22,378 nucleotides of DNA from a virus. A program made the translations under genes and the position numbers. Below the pieces are notes generated by a model, which was given only the letters and a program-made list of their open reading frames with translations, was not told the origin of the DNA and did no database searches. The stretch's first letter is position 1; each line of letters opens with the position of its first letter. This document shows, one piece after another, positions 13,224-22,014 of the stretch. The DNA lies in the IMG/VR virus record IMGVR_UViG_3300020195_000173, positions 1 through 22,378 of that record. One strand, written 5' to 3'.

Positions 13224-13746
13224 ACAGTGGAGGATCGAATTCAAAAACCTAAGATCATTGCAGCGTAATTTCAGAGCACTGAGCGACACTATTGACGGTA
13301 GAACGAACGGCGGCTTTTATCAGAAGCAGTCGGAGTATTTGAAATTTCAGTTTGGGATCATCGCAGCCAGCTTGCGCAATAGAATTCGGGCAAAGTCATC
13401 TGGATTGGGCGTTCCGAGCCGCGTCCAGCGGGCCGTGTTTTCGTTCGCCGACTTCGACGCCGCAAGAAGTTCGGCTGGCAAGAGATCGGCGCTCGTTGGG
13501 GTTCGCACTGGAGCTCCTCCGCGCCACGACAAAGCCATCTTTCGGCAATGGCAAGGGAAGCAGCAAGGCCGGAAACTCGGCATATCGTTGGCACGTATAT
13601 TTGAGAGCGGAACGAAGCGTGGCATCACGCCTAAACGCTACTTTGAGAGCTCGATAGAGGCCTACAAGTCGAGTGTATTGCAAGCAGTGGCGGAAGCATA
13701 CAAGCAGGCAATTCAGGCCTTCAGGCAGGACGCGCGACTGGATTAA
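13192..13746 (+). CDS. HK97 gp10-like tail protein, tentative
   Basis: This 184-residue basic protein lies between the tail chaperones and the tape measure. Features reminiscent of HK97 gp10-type proteins are a leading helix (FKNLRSLQRNFRALSDTID), a central ALVGVRTGAPPRHDK, and LARIFESGTKRGITPKRYFESSIEAYKSSVLQAVAEAYKQAI, where the E-x-GT...P...F/Y-x-x-S/A-x-E pattern recalls the gp10 FlexGT...pFlrPAle core. Such genes usually precede the DUF3168 gene, so the position is unusual. It overlaps the T frame by 32 bases and has GAGG six bases before its ATG. The assignment is uncertain. Confidence 0.5.
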   Translation: MATLQTSGGNKQWRIEFKNLRSLQRNFRALSDTIDGRTNGGFYQKQSEYLKFQFGIIAASLRNRIRAKSSGLGVPSRVQRAVFSFADFDAARSSAGKRSALVGVRTGAPPRHDKAIFRQWQGKQQGRKLGISLARIFESGTKRGITPKRYFESSIEAYKSSVLQAVAEAYKQAIQAFRQDARLD

Positions 13747-16122
13747 ATGGCAACGACCAAACTTTTAACAACCATCGAAGCCGACCCGTCATCTTTTGTC
13801 AAAGCGATGGGCGAAGTAAACGGCGCGCTTGCCCGTTCTGCGTCTCAAATTCAAAGGAGTTCAGGCGGCATGGCGGCGTTCGGCGGAACTCTGCAAAGCA
13901 TCGGGCTAAAACTTTCGGCTGCTATCACATTGCCACTTGTTGGACTCGGCATAGGAACGATTAAAGCATCCGCAGACATGGACGTGTTAAAGCGGGCGCT
14001 ACTCTCAACTACCGGGAGCGCGGAGGAGGCCGCTAAGCAGTTCGACCGGCTACAAGTGATTGCTAAGCTGCCCGGCATAGACCTTCCGGGTGCTGTTCGT
14101 GGCTCCATCCGGCTTCAGAACTACGGATTAAGCGCGGGGCTGGCAGAAAAGGCTCTGAAGGTATTCAGCAACGCTGTGGCTGGCGCCGGCGGAACTGCCG
14201 ACGATACCGCCGAATCCTTGCGCCAACTTGGGCAGATGTACGGGCGCGGTAAAGTGACCATGGACAACCTCCGGATCATCCTGGAGCGCGTCCCTCAAGC
14301 CGCCGCGGTTATACGTAAGGAATGGGGTTCTGAAGCGCTGGCGGACCCCGCGAAGGCATTCGAAAAGTTAGGACTGACATCTTCGCAGGTCATCGAAACG
14401 CTTATCGACCGCATGGGCGATATCCCGCAAACGACGGCTGGTGTTAAAACGGCCATCGAAAATCTAAACCAGGAAATCACGAAATCGGCGGCGCGGATCG
14501 GTGAGCATTTAGTGCCTGCCGTGGTGGCCGTTATCCCGCACCTCGAGAAAATGGCTGAGGCGGTGGCTGACGCGGCGGATGGGTTTATGCAATTGCCGTC
14601 GCCGGTGCGTAATACCGGGCTGGCCTTGGTCGGGATTGCCGCAGCATTGCCAGTGGTCATTGTCGCTCTAGGAACGGTGCTATCAAACGTGGCTGCTCTG
14701 CGCATAGCTCTAGCGGGGACAAGCATCAGCCTAAAAGGATTTGCTGGGGCTTTTTCAGTCATCGGAACTGCTGCTGCCGGTGCCGGTGCCGCAGTCGCGT
14801 ATTTCATGAATTTGTTGATTACGAACCGACAAAATACTGTCGATACAACAGCCAGATCAATCGAAGAACTGAACAAGAAACTAGGCTATGGAACCCCGGC
14901 TGCATTCCGAAGTGGCACGGATGCCATCCTCGGCTATATGCGCGTGCTGGCTCCGGCTGAGAAGGGAGTCGTGGTTGTTGGCGATGCGACCGAAGCGACC
15001 GCCGCATCGGTTGAGAAACTTACAAAGAAAATGCCGGCGCTCGCCAAGGTGACCGCCGATTCAGAAATCCTAATGCGGCTGATGGCCGAATCAACGCAGA
15101 ATCACGCCCGTCAGTTAGACAAGGCTGCGGATATTCTGCGCACGTACGGCACCGTGTCGATTGACACAGCGATTTCGCTCTTGAAAGTTGCCGACGCACA
15201 ATTTCGTATTAATCAAGCGTTAGACGAAGCGCCTGAGATTCATCAGAAGTTCGACTTCAAAGACATTCCGAAGTTCAACGCGCCGTCATTGCCTTTCAGC
15301 GACCCGGCTGAATTCCAGCGGATGAGTCAAAATATCGGTGAATTTGGCATGCAGACCAGAGAGCAATACGACCAGATGAAGGCGGCAGCCCAATCATCTG
15401 GTAAGGGGCAATCGAAGGCGCTCCAGCAGGTCTCACTTGTCATAAACGACCTAGGCAGGAGTATCACAGACATCATTTTCAAGGGCGGAAAATTTGGCGA
15501 CATGCTGAAGTCAGTCGCAATGCAGGGCGCGCAGAGTATAACGCGGCTGTTGATAGAAGGCGCGCTGACTAAGCTGACGAAAAAGCTAATCAGCGTCAGT
15601 GGTCTCATGGGGAAAATCTTTGGCGGCGAGGCTGGTGACGGAGCAAAAGCGGCGGCGGCAAAAGCGGCGGCGGCAAAGGCTGGCGACGCAAGCGGCGGCA
15701 TTGGCTCGTTAGCGGCTGCTGCCAATCCAATTACAGCGATAGTTACCGCTGTATCGAGCGTGGTCTCAGCCATCTCTGCTGTAGTCGCTAACTTCCAATT
15801 TGCGGCGATGAACAAGACTCTCGACCTGATCGAGCGGGAAGTCAGATACACCAAAATCTACACCGGCGAGCAGGGACAGTCGATCCTTTGGAGCACGCAA
15901 ACAACCGCTGCGCGGCTTTTGCTCGCCAACGCCACGCTCGATTCCATCGCCGCATTCAGTTCGGACATGCTCGGCAATCTTCAGCAGTTGAACCAGCGCG
16001 GAAGCGGAGGAAGCGGCAACACGTACGTATTTCAACCAGCCGGAGGATACTACACTTCGGACAGCGCGCTGCGCGACCTGTTCGACCAATTCGCGCGGTA
16101 CATGAAGGCGCAGGGAGCATAA
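13747..16122 (+). CDS. Tail tape measure protein
   Basis: This 791-residue protein sets tail length and fills the tail tube until DNA ejection. The start (SSFVKAMGEVNGALARSASQIQRSSGGMAAFGGTLQSIGLKLSAAITLPLVG) and the tape-measure domain (ASADMDVLKRALLSTTGSAEEAAKQFDRLQ, then LGQMYGRGKVTMDNLRIILERVPQAAAVI) match the family. Hydrophobic stretches at about residues 293-315 and 330-360 suit membrane insertion during ejection. A run of KAAAA units near residue 633 forms a predicted rigid helix. By analogy with lambda H (853 residues, about 135 nm tail) a tail near 120 nm is expected. It directly follows the upstream stop. Confidence 0.92.
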   Translation: MATTKLLTTIEADPSSFVKAMGEVNGALARSASQIQRSSGGMAAFGGTLQSIGLKLSAAITLPLVGLGIGTIKASADMDVLKRALLSTTGSAEEAAKQFDRLQVIAKLPGIDLPGAVRGSIRLQNYGLSAGLAEKALKVFSNAVAGAGGTADDTAESLRQLGQMYGRGKVTMDNLRIILERVPQAAAVIRKEWGSEALADPAKAFEKLGLTSSQVIETLIDRMGDIPQTTAGVKTAIENLNQEITKSAARIGEHLVPAVVAVIPHLEKMAEAVADAADGFMQLPSPVRNTGLALVGIAAALPVVIVALGTVLSNVAALRIALAGTSISLKGFAGAFSVIGTAAAGAGAAVAYFMNLLITNRQNTVDTTARSIEELNKKLGYGTPAAFRSGTDAILGYMRVLAPAEKGVVVVGDATEATAASVEKLTKKMPALAKVTADSEILMRLMAESTQNHARQLDKAADILRTYGTVSIDTAISLLKVADAQFRINQALDEAPEIHQKFDFKDIPKFNAPSLPFSDPAEFQRMSQNIGEFGMQTREQYDQMKAAAQSSGKGQSKALQQVSLVINDLGRSITDIIFKGGKFGDMLKSVAMQGAQSITRLLIEGALTKLTKKLISVSGLMGKIFGGEAGDGAKAAAAKAAAAKAGDASGGIGSLAAAANPITAIVTAVSSVVSAISAVVANFQFAAMNKTLDLIEREVRYTKIYTGEQGQSILWSTQTTAARLLLANATLDSIAAFSSDMLGNLQQLNQRGSGGSGNTYVFQPAGGYYTSDSALRDLFDQFARYMKAQGA
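15644..15673 (+). repeat. Two tandem 15-base repeats in the tape measure gene
   Basis: The unit CAAAAGCGGCGGCGG occurs twice in tandem and is followed by a partial third copy (CAAAGGC). It encodes KAAAAKAAAAKA, an alanine-lysine helix repeat similar to rigid helical linkers. In-frame change in copy number would alter tape length in five-residue steps. Confidence 0.75.
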
Positions 16123-17721
16123 GTGGGGATCTCGGTCCTGATCGCCTCCACGCTGCGAAATGCGCGTGTGGCGCCAGCGTCGATTTCAATCCGCAAGGCG
16201 CTTAGCGAGGCGGCGACGTGCCAGGTCATAACCAAAGACGCAACAGGCGCATTCATTCCCGCAGTTGGGAACATTCTGGAAATCCAGGACCAAGCGAGCG
16301 TTACTCAGTTTTTCGGCTCGATCCAGGACGTTGAGTCAGCGAAAATTGAGAACCGAGTGGGGATACAGTGCAGTATCTCCGCTACCGATCTAAACCACGC
16401 AACGTCGCGAAGGCTGGCAGGTGAGTATTCCTGGGCAGAAAAAACGGTTCTACAGATCGTAACTGACATCGTTACTGACTCACTTTCAGGCGATCTGACA
16501 GACATCACACTAGTCCAAACCGGGCCGACCATCGCAAACTTTGCAGTGTCTTACCCTACGGTCCGCGAGGCGTTTGACGCGCTCGCTGAGATGGCAGGCA
16601 TGAGATGGTTTATCGACGAACTGAATAAGCTGAGATTCTTTACGCCAGCCGGAGCAACCGCTCCTTTCTCGATCACTGACACAACGAACGTATCGGCTTT
16701 GTCGATACGCGAAACCCGCGAGGATTACTCTAACTCGGCTGTGGGTCGCGTCGGGTCCGGGCTCGTTGACCCAGTGACCGAGAACTTCATCGGCGACGGC
16801 GTTAAGACATCATTTGAGCTTGTTCTGCCGGTGGGTCAAGTGCCGGGTATCCAGCTGGATACCGTTGTACAAACAGTCGGAATCGGCGGCGTTGATACCG
16901 GCAAAGACTGGTATTGGAACGAGAATTCCAACGAAATCAGGCAGGATTCTGGCGGCGTGGTCCTGATTGCTGCGAACACTCTCGCAGTTACTTACGTCGG
17001 AATCGAACAGTTCTATGTGTCCTCCGTCAACGCTGCCGAAGTAACGGCCCGCGCCTTGGTCGAAAACAACTCCGGCAACTATCAAAAATTCATTGAAGTT
17101 GATGGGCTAAAAACTCGTGGGGACGCACAGGCATCAGTCGCTGCTTATGTGGCGAGGCAGTCCTCAATGACGCACGCGTTGGGCTTCGAGACTAACGATT
17201 TCCTAGAGCCAGCGATCCTCGGCCTACGGCCAGGTGACGTTCTATCCATGACCGCGCCGGGCTTCGGTACAACTGGTAGTTTTCTGGTTCAGGCTATCGT
17301 CCTTACGCACATGGAAGGAGTCACCGATCAGGCTACATATCAGTGGCGTGCGCGCGTCGATGCCGTTAAGGGGCCTGTATTGCGGGGCTTTCTCGACCTG
17401 TTATCTACGGGAGGCGGGAGCGGAAGTACGTCCGGTGCCGGCGCAGTCTCAATTGGCGGCGCGGGCTCATTTGTTTACGAAGTCGTACTGACAGCTAATA
17501 CTACGATTACTCCGCCAGTGGCATCCACCCCAGGCGGTCGGATAACCATCTACGTGACGCAGGGCGCGGGGCCGTATACCATTTCGTTCTCGACCGAATT
17601 TAAGCAGGTCGTAAACACCAATATTTCGGCCACAAATGGCGATGTTTCAGTGTTTGACTTCACGGGCCGCGCAGATGGCCTGTGGTGGCCTTCCAGCTTT
17701 TCAATGACAGGACTCGCATAA
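16123..17721 (+). CDS. Tail tip / hub protein with C-terminal beta module
   Basis: This 532-residue protein follows the tape measure and is probably the tail hub (Dit/Tal or gp27-like role) that closes the tail tube and carries the fibre. The N-terminal half has beta-rich hub features (GNILEIQDQASVTQFFGSIQDVE) and a helical insert SWAEKTVLQIVTDIVTDSL, then TVREAFDALAEMAGMRWFID, which recalls gp27-type hub proteins. A Gly/Ser-rich linker at about 429-444 leads to a C-terminal module (VVLTANTTITPP, GGRITIYVTQGAGPYTISF, DGLWWPSSFS) of a kind common in phage tail-tip and fibre proteins. The GTG start has AGGGAG upstream and follows the tape measure stop directly. No separate Dit gene is seen, so this gene may combine functions. 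Confidence 0.7.
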   Translation: MGISVLIASTLRNARVAPASISIRKALSEAATCQVITKDATGAFIPAVGNILEIQDQASVTQFFGSIQDVESAKIENRVGIQCSISATDLNHATSRRLAGEYSWAEKTVLQIVTDIVTDSLSGDLTDITLVQTGPTIANFAVSYPTVREAFDALAEMAGMRWFIDELNKLRFFTPAGATAPFSITDTTNVSALSIRETREDYSNSAVGRVGSGLVDPVTENFIGDGVKTSFELVLPVGQVPGIQLDTVVQTVGIGGVDTGKDWYWNENSNEIRQDSGGVVLIAANTLAVTYVGIEQFYVSSVNAAEVTARALVENNSGNYQKFIEVDGLKTRGDAQASVAAYVARQSSMTHALGFETNDFLEPAILGLRPGDVLSMTAPGFGTTGSFLVQAIVLTHMEGVTDQATYQWRARVDAVKGPVLRGFLDLLSTGGGSGSTSGAGAVSIGGAGSFVYEVVLTANTTITPPVASTPGGRITIYVTQGAGPYTISFSTEFKQVVNTNISATNGDVSVFDFTGRADGLWWPSSFSMTGLA

Positions 17722-20700
17722 TGAAAAAATTGATTTTATTCCTATCGTGCATGTGTGCCTTCCCGCAAGCGCAGACACCGTTTACGGTGTATCAGTCGTC
17801 CGGCTCCTCAACCGGGGCGGTCTGGCTCCAGGAGCGGCGGACGAATGGAGTAAACTTTCTCAAGTTGGAGGCGCCGCAAAGTATTGTTTCTGACTTTTCT
17901 CTAATTCTTCCGTCAGCGTTGCCAGCAGTAAACGGCGAGTGTGTCACAGGCACCACGGCAGGGGTGCTTTCTTTCGGCGCGTGCGCGGGCGCGGGGTCGT
18001 CATTCTCGCACAACGGTAATAGCTTCGGCGCGGCGGCGTTCCTCGGTACGAATGACAACTACGCGCTGGCAATCGAGACCAATAGCGTGCAGCGCTGGAC
18101 ATTTGACGCGACAGGGCATTTATACGCAGCGAGTGACAACAACTACGACATCGGCGCAGGAGCCTCCAATCGACCGCGTTCAATCTACGCGGCAACGTCA
18201 GTAGTGGCGCCGCTTTACGGGACAATGACGAGCTCGGCAATCGGGTTTCAGACGGATTCTGCGACGCGATGGAATGTTACGGCGTCTGGCATGTTCGTGC
18301 CGTTCATACATGACACCTATGACATCGGCCTCACCGGCACGAGGGTACGCGGGCTGTACGCAGGATTTGGCGAGTTTTGGAAGGCTGGCGGGACGGCATC
18401 AAGCGACTACGTTGACACGCGGAAGGTAAAAATACGGTCTGATGACGGTGCATCCGCTGCGTGGGACTTCCAAACGTTTGTTCCGAACAGCGGCGCGTCT
18501 TCCAATATTTATGTAAGGGATAATTCAGGGAGCCGCTGGCTCAAAGGGTGGCGAATAGAGTTATCCGGGGCGGTCAATTTTACGGAAGTCTATTCAGATT
18601 GGCTTCCTGCGAAGCGGGCAACAGTTGATGGCGATGCGGTTAATGATTCGTCATTTCCGTCGTTGGGGAGGAGCGGCTCGCGTTGGCTGAAGCTGTGGGC
18701 TTTAGATATCGACGCTTCGGGCGGTTTGGAAGTGACCGGCGGAACTCTATTGACTGGCAATGCGGTTTTGAGCGGCGCATCAAACACGATGTCAGGCACG
18801 ATTGCCCCTGGCTTTGATGGCCTGGGGTCAATTGGTACGGCGAGCTATAAATACGGGGCGATGCACACCGTAGCACTCACCGCAACCGGCACAACCACGC
18901 TAACAGCAACCGGCGCAACGGCGGGCAAGGTTTGGACTTCGACAAACACCACAGGGCTTGGATCATGGCAATCGACAGCAGCAACCGCATATGACATCCG
19001 AGATTACGGCGGACTCTGCGATGGCGTGGCTGACGACACGGCGGCATTCACCGCGGCTTTTTCTGCTATCGCCGGGAACTTCGGGCGCATCACGATTCCG
19101 AGCGGGCGCTGCATGGTTACGCAGATCGTGCCGAATAACTCGTACATCGGCATATCTGGACAAGGTAAATGGTCGAGCTCTATCGAGTCGATATCCACGA
19201 GCGGTGAGTCCATCATTAAAATGACGCCGTTCAGCAAGTTTTATTATCTGGAGTTTTCCAGCTTTGCGTTGCGAGGAAAGGGTGATATAAACTCGCTGGC
19301 GCAGGTTGGAATCGAAGTAACTGGTACTTACGGAATGAATGATAGTTCTATTCATGACATGGAATTCCGCACTCTCGGGAAAGGTATCTATGACCGCAAC
19401 ACTGGCGTGACAGGCTCGAGCCATATCCAAATTCACAACAATCAATTTTCGATGGGATTTTATCCCACACTGCCAACTGTCACGGCGGCATCAAATGCAA
19501 ATCCGGTGAGTTTCACATCCACTGCACACGGTCAGACCGGTTCGATAAGTATTTCTATCGGTGGCGCAACCGGATCTTGGACTTCGGTCAATGGGACATT
19601 TACCGGCACGGTGACATCCGCGAATACGTTCACGATACCTGTTGACTCAACTGGCTTTGGCGCGCTCACCGGGTCGCTGGTAGTTACGTTGCTAGTCCAC
19701 AATCCAGGCATCGGCATTGAGAGGGACAACGAAGAGGGGTCTGGATGGCAAATTACGGATAACGACTTCGGCGGTCTGGCAGAGATTAGCGGTGCGACTT
19801 CCGGGAATCGAGCCATCTATTTTCACAGGTTCGTGGGCGATTTGATGATAGTCGGCAACCACATCGAGGGTGGCTGGATTGGTATTGACCTGTCGTGCGA
19901 CAACGGCACCTTCGCTACGGGAGCATGCTCCTACGGGCAAAACGTACTAGCGGTGGGAAACAAGATCGATGGAATACCATACGAATACCGTCTATACAAC
20001 ATTTCCAGTTCCGATTTTACCGGGAACCGCGGGCGAGGAATCGACCGGTCCTATATCACGTCAGGCGGCGGCGGGTCATCTACTCAAAATCAGTACACGC
20101 CTAACGCCGTAGCGGCATCAGGCAACTCAGCAGCAGGACTGGAGATGAGTGGAGTGGGCGGTAATTTGGCGCTCAACACGTACGATTCTGGACGTATAAG
20201 AATCGGAGATACCGCTACGAATTTATCGGCGCTGACGAATGGGATCAGCGTCTTCGATGCATCCGCATCGAGCGGCATAGCGTTTGGTCAATCAGATACG
20301 CGAAAAGTGCTACTGGCGTGGACGTACAACGCAACCGCCGGCAGCGCGCTCGCCACACTGTCCACGTCCGGCCAGGCGAATCCAATCCAATACGGGGCAG
20401 AGTATCATCTATTCCAGACCGGAAGCGTGTCGCGCTGGGCGATTGACGCGACAGGAAAGTTCCAGCCTCAAGCAAATAATGCGTACCCGATTGGAGACTC
20501 ATCGCTCCGGGCGTCTAACGTATTTTCAGTTCTTGGGAATTACTCTGGGTTGCTGACAGCCAGCGCGGGGCTAACGGTTACAGGCGGGGACACGACCGTC
20601 GAGGAAATACGGTTCGGAACTGGCAGCACGTACAATATAGGCACGACCGGCGCGCGGGCGCGTCGCGTATTTACGCAAGGCATCACGACCGGCGGGCCGT

Positions 20701-21359
20701 CTTACTGGGAGTCAGGCTCAGAGTTTATTATGCGCTCCGGGTCTATTATGACGCTTGAATTCGGCACGCCCGGCGCTGGGAAGGTACTCACATCTGACGC
20801 GGCTGGCGTCGCAACATGGCAAGCCGGAAGCACGCTGCCTGTAGCGGATACCACTAGCATTGTGAGAGGGTCTGTTGATCCCAGCAAGCTGCTGGCTTTT
20901 GAAGTTGATGGCTTTTCCGTTGGGACCACGCGAACGCTGACTCCTCAAAATGCCAACTATACAATTGCCGGTACTGATATTTCTCAGACGTTCGGCGCGA
21001 CGCAAACATTTCGCAACATAGCCTTCGAAACGGGCACTACATACAATGTAGGGACATCCACGGTATACGCGCTTAACATTTGGGCAAGCTACGTAGAACC
21101 AAAAACGCAACTGGTGATGGGTAGCGGTGTCGATGTGTCAGGGGATTTGACTCCGGCCACAACATCTTTTTACAAGCTTGGGAATTCCAGTCTCAAGTGG
21201 TCCGCAGTCTACACAGACAACCTCTACGTGTACAACAGTATTCAGGCGCCGAGCGGCAACTTAGGCTATACAGGCACGGTCACAGTGCGGGACGCTGCGG
21301 GGACTGGCACTTGTACTAATATTTTTTCAGGCGGGCTGAGAACCGGCGGAACGTGCTAA
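17721..21359 (+). CDS. Tail fibre / tailspike with beta-helix and signal-peptide-like N-terminus
   Basis: This 1212-residue protein should be the host-binding fibre or spike. Residues 1-18 (MKKLILFLSCMCAFPQAQ) look like a signal peptide, which is odd for a virion protein. From about residue 424, YDIRDYGGLCDGVADDTAAF begins a pectate-lyase-type beta-helix with coil repeats to about 775. A domain at about 587-665 (TAHGQTGSISISIGG, VNGTFTGTVTSANTFTI) resembles the E1 FCCH-like module of phage fibres and appears inserted into the helix. Both arms carry repeated DxG/RW...YDIG...R...IYA fibre modules. The C-terminus ends GTVTVRDAAGTGTCTNIFSGGLRTGGTC. Any enzymatic action on a polysaccharide is unproven. 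The ATG overlaps the hub stop (TAATG); a start at 17682 would bury the signal-like segment. Confidence 0.85.
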   Translation: MKKLILFLSCMCAFPQAQTPFTVYQSSGSSTGAVWLQERRTNGVNFLKLEAPQSIVSDFSLILPSALPAVNGECVTGTTAGVLSFGACAGAGSSFSHNGNSFGAAAFLGTNDNYALAIETNSVQRWTFDATGHLYAASDNNYDIGAGASNRPRSIYAATSVVAPLYGTMTSSAIGFQTDSATRWNVTASGMFVPFIHDTYDIGLTGTRVRGLYAGFGEFWKAGGTASSDYVDTRKVKIRSDDGASAAWDFQTFVPNSGASSNIYVRDNSGSRWLKGWRIELSGAVNFTEVYSDWLPAKRATVDGDAVNDSSFPSLGRSGSRWLKLWALDIDASGGLEVTGGTLLTGNAVLSGASNTMSGTIAPGFDGLGSIGTASYKYGAMHTVALTATGTTTLTATGATAGKVWTSTNTTGLGSWQSTAATAYDIRDYGGLCDGVADDTAAFTAAFSAIAGNFGRITIPSGRCMVTQIVPNNSYIGISGQGKWSSSIESISTSGESIIKMTPFSKFYYLEFSSFALRGKGDINSLAQVGIEVTGTYGMNDSSIHDMEFRTLGKGIYDRNTGVTGSSHIQIHNNQFSMGFYPTLPTVTAASNANPVSFTSTAHGQTGSISISIGGATGSWTSVNGTFTGTVTSANTFTIPVDSTGFGALTGSLVVTLLVHNPGIGIERDNEEGSGWQITDNDFGGLAEISGATSGNRAIYFHRFVGDLMIVGNHIEGGWIGIDLSCDNGTFATGACSYGQNVLAVGNKIDGIPYEYRLYNISSSDFTGNRGRGIDRSYITSGGGGSSTQNQYTPNAVAASGNSAAGLEMSGVGGNLALNTYDSGRIRIGDTATNLSALTNGISVFDASASSGIAFGQSDTRKVLLAWTYNATAGSALATLSTSGQANPIQYGAEYHLFQTGSVSRWAIDATGKFQPQANNAYPIGDSSLRASNVFSVLGNYSGLLTASAGLTVTGGDTTVEEIRFGTGSTYNIGTTGARARRVFTQGITTGGPSYWESGSEFIMRSGSIMTLEFGTPGAGKVLTSDAAGVATWQAGSTLPVADTTSIVRGSVDPSKLLAFEVDGFSVGTTRTLTPQNANYTIAGTDISQTFGATQTFRNIAFETGTTYNVGTSTVYALNIWASYVEPKTQLVMGSGVDVSGDLTPATTSFYKLGNSSLKWSAVYTDNLYVYNSIQAPSGNLGYTGTVTVRDAAGTGTCTNIFSGGLRTGGTC
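18060..21230 (+). repeat. Degenerate fibre repeat, about eight copies flanking the beta-helix
   Basis: The protein motif aromatic-x-(I/L)G-x(3-6)-R/K-x(2)-(I/L)(Y/W)A recurs at about nt 18140, 18310, 18650, 18815, 20480, 20630, 21045 and 21160. Three copies have a preceding S-x-x-RW-x-(F/I/V)-x-A-(T/S)-G strand pair. Four copies lie before the beta-helix and four after it. Repeats of this kind build long trimeric fibre shafts. DNA identity between copies is low, so these are old duplications. Confidence 0.65.
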
Positions 21360-21370
21360 AACTTAACTGT

Positions 21371-21655
21371 ATGCGAATTATTTCGATAATCCTACTGGGC
21401 GCGGGCCTGGTGGGTGCGGCTGAAACCGCCAAACCACCCGCAGCAGCAACCACACCGGCTCCCCGTCTCAACACGGCGGAGATCGTCGCATTTTCCGCCG
21501 TCGAGGCGCGAATGAAATCCATCCGCGAGGAATTCGACGCACTCACGAAACAGCGGGCGGAGATTGTTGCGGATACATGCCGCCGCGCGCTCAGCGTGCC
21601 GGCCTGCGACATCAGGCCCGACGGTACAATCGCCAAACTCGCGGAGGTAAAATGA
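21371..21655 (+). CDS. Small exported hypothetical protein with coiled-coil tendency
   Basis: The protein of about 94 residues begins MRIISIILLGAGLVGAA, a signal peptide with likely cleavage after GAA, or a single membrane anchor. A Pro/Ala/Thr-rich linker follows, then a charged helix (VEARMKSIREEFDALTKQRAEIVADTC) and two Cys residues. A GTG at 21353 would extend it and overlap the fibre stop; neither start has a strong ribosome site. The layout of anchor, linker and coiled coil, next to an endolysin gene, is compatible with an inner-membrane spanin-like lysis protein, but no family match is evident. It ends in an ATGA overlap with the next gene. Confidence 0.55.
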   Translation: MRIISIILLGAGLVGAAETAKPPAAATTPAPRLNTAEIVAFSAVEARMKSIREEFDALTKQRAEIVADTCRRALSVPACDIRPDGTIAKLAEVK

Positions 21656-22011
21656 TATTTAAGATCATTTCTTTGGCACTGCTAGGCGCGGCGTGCTGGG
21701 CGCAGGGAAAGCCTATCTGCGGCGACCAGCCGACGACGCCGCACACAACGCTAGTACAGGTTTCTTGCATCGATTACGATGCGCTGGCTAAATACATCCC
21801 GTTCATCACGCAAAAAGGCATGGCCACCAAAGTACTTATCCACGCCAAAACAGGGACCGTGGTTCGCGTAACGCTTATGGGCAAAGACGGTCCTGTGACC
21901 AAGTACGAGCCCATCATCCGCGACTCGTGGAATCGGTTCGTAGCCATGATCCAATTCGAGGGTTTGTACACCGAGATCGTGGAAATAGTGGTGTATGCAA
22001 AGTTAGAATGA
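21652..22011 (+). CDS. Small exported hypothetical protein
   Basis: This 119-residue protein starts with a clear signal peptide (MIFKIISLALLGAACWAQG). Cleavage after CWA is likely; LLGAAC is a weak lipobox, so a lipoprotein is possible. The mature part is beta-rich (ATKVLIHAKTGTVVRVTLMG, TEIVEIVVYAKLE) with Cys in KPICGD and VSCIDYD that could form a disulfide outside the cytoplasm. GGAGG lies four bases before the ATG, which overlaps the previous stop. Its role may be lysis, superinfection exclusion or a host-surface function, but no family is recognised. Confidence 0.6.
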   Translation: MIFKIISLALLGAACWAQGKPICGDQPTTPHTTLVQVSCIDYDALAKYIPFITQKGMATKVLIHAKTGTVVRVTLMGKDGPVTKYEPIIRDSWNRFVAMIQFEGLYTEIVEIVVYAKLE

Positions 22012-22014
22012 TCC

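Noticed and set aside
14295-14876. Minus-strand frame of 193 codons inside the tape measure gene
   Set aside because: It lies entirely antisense to a clear tape measure gene and is Ala/Ser-rich, as expected from the complement of that sequence.
18963-19445. Minus-strand frame of 160 codons inside the fibre gene
   Set aside because: It is antisense to the start of the beta-helix domain and shows no motif or ribosome site.
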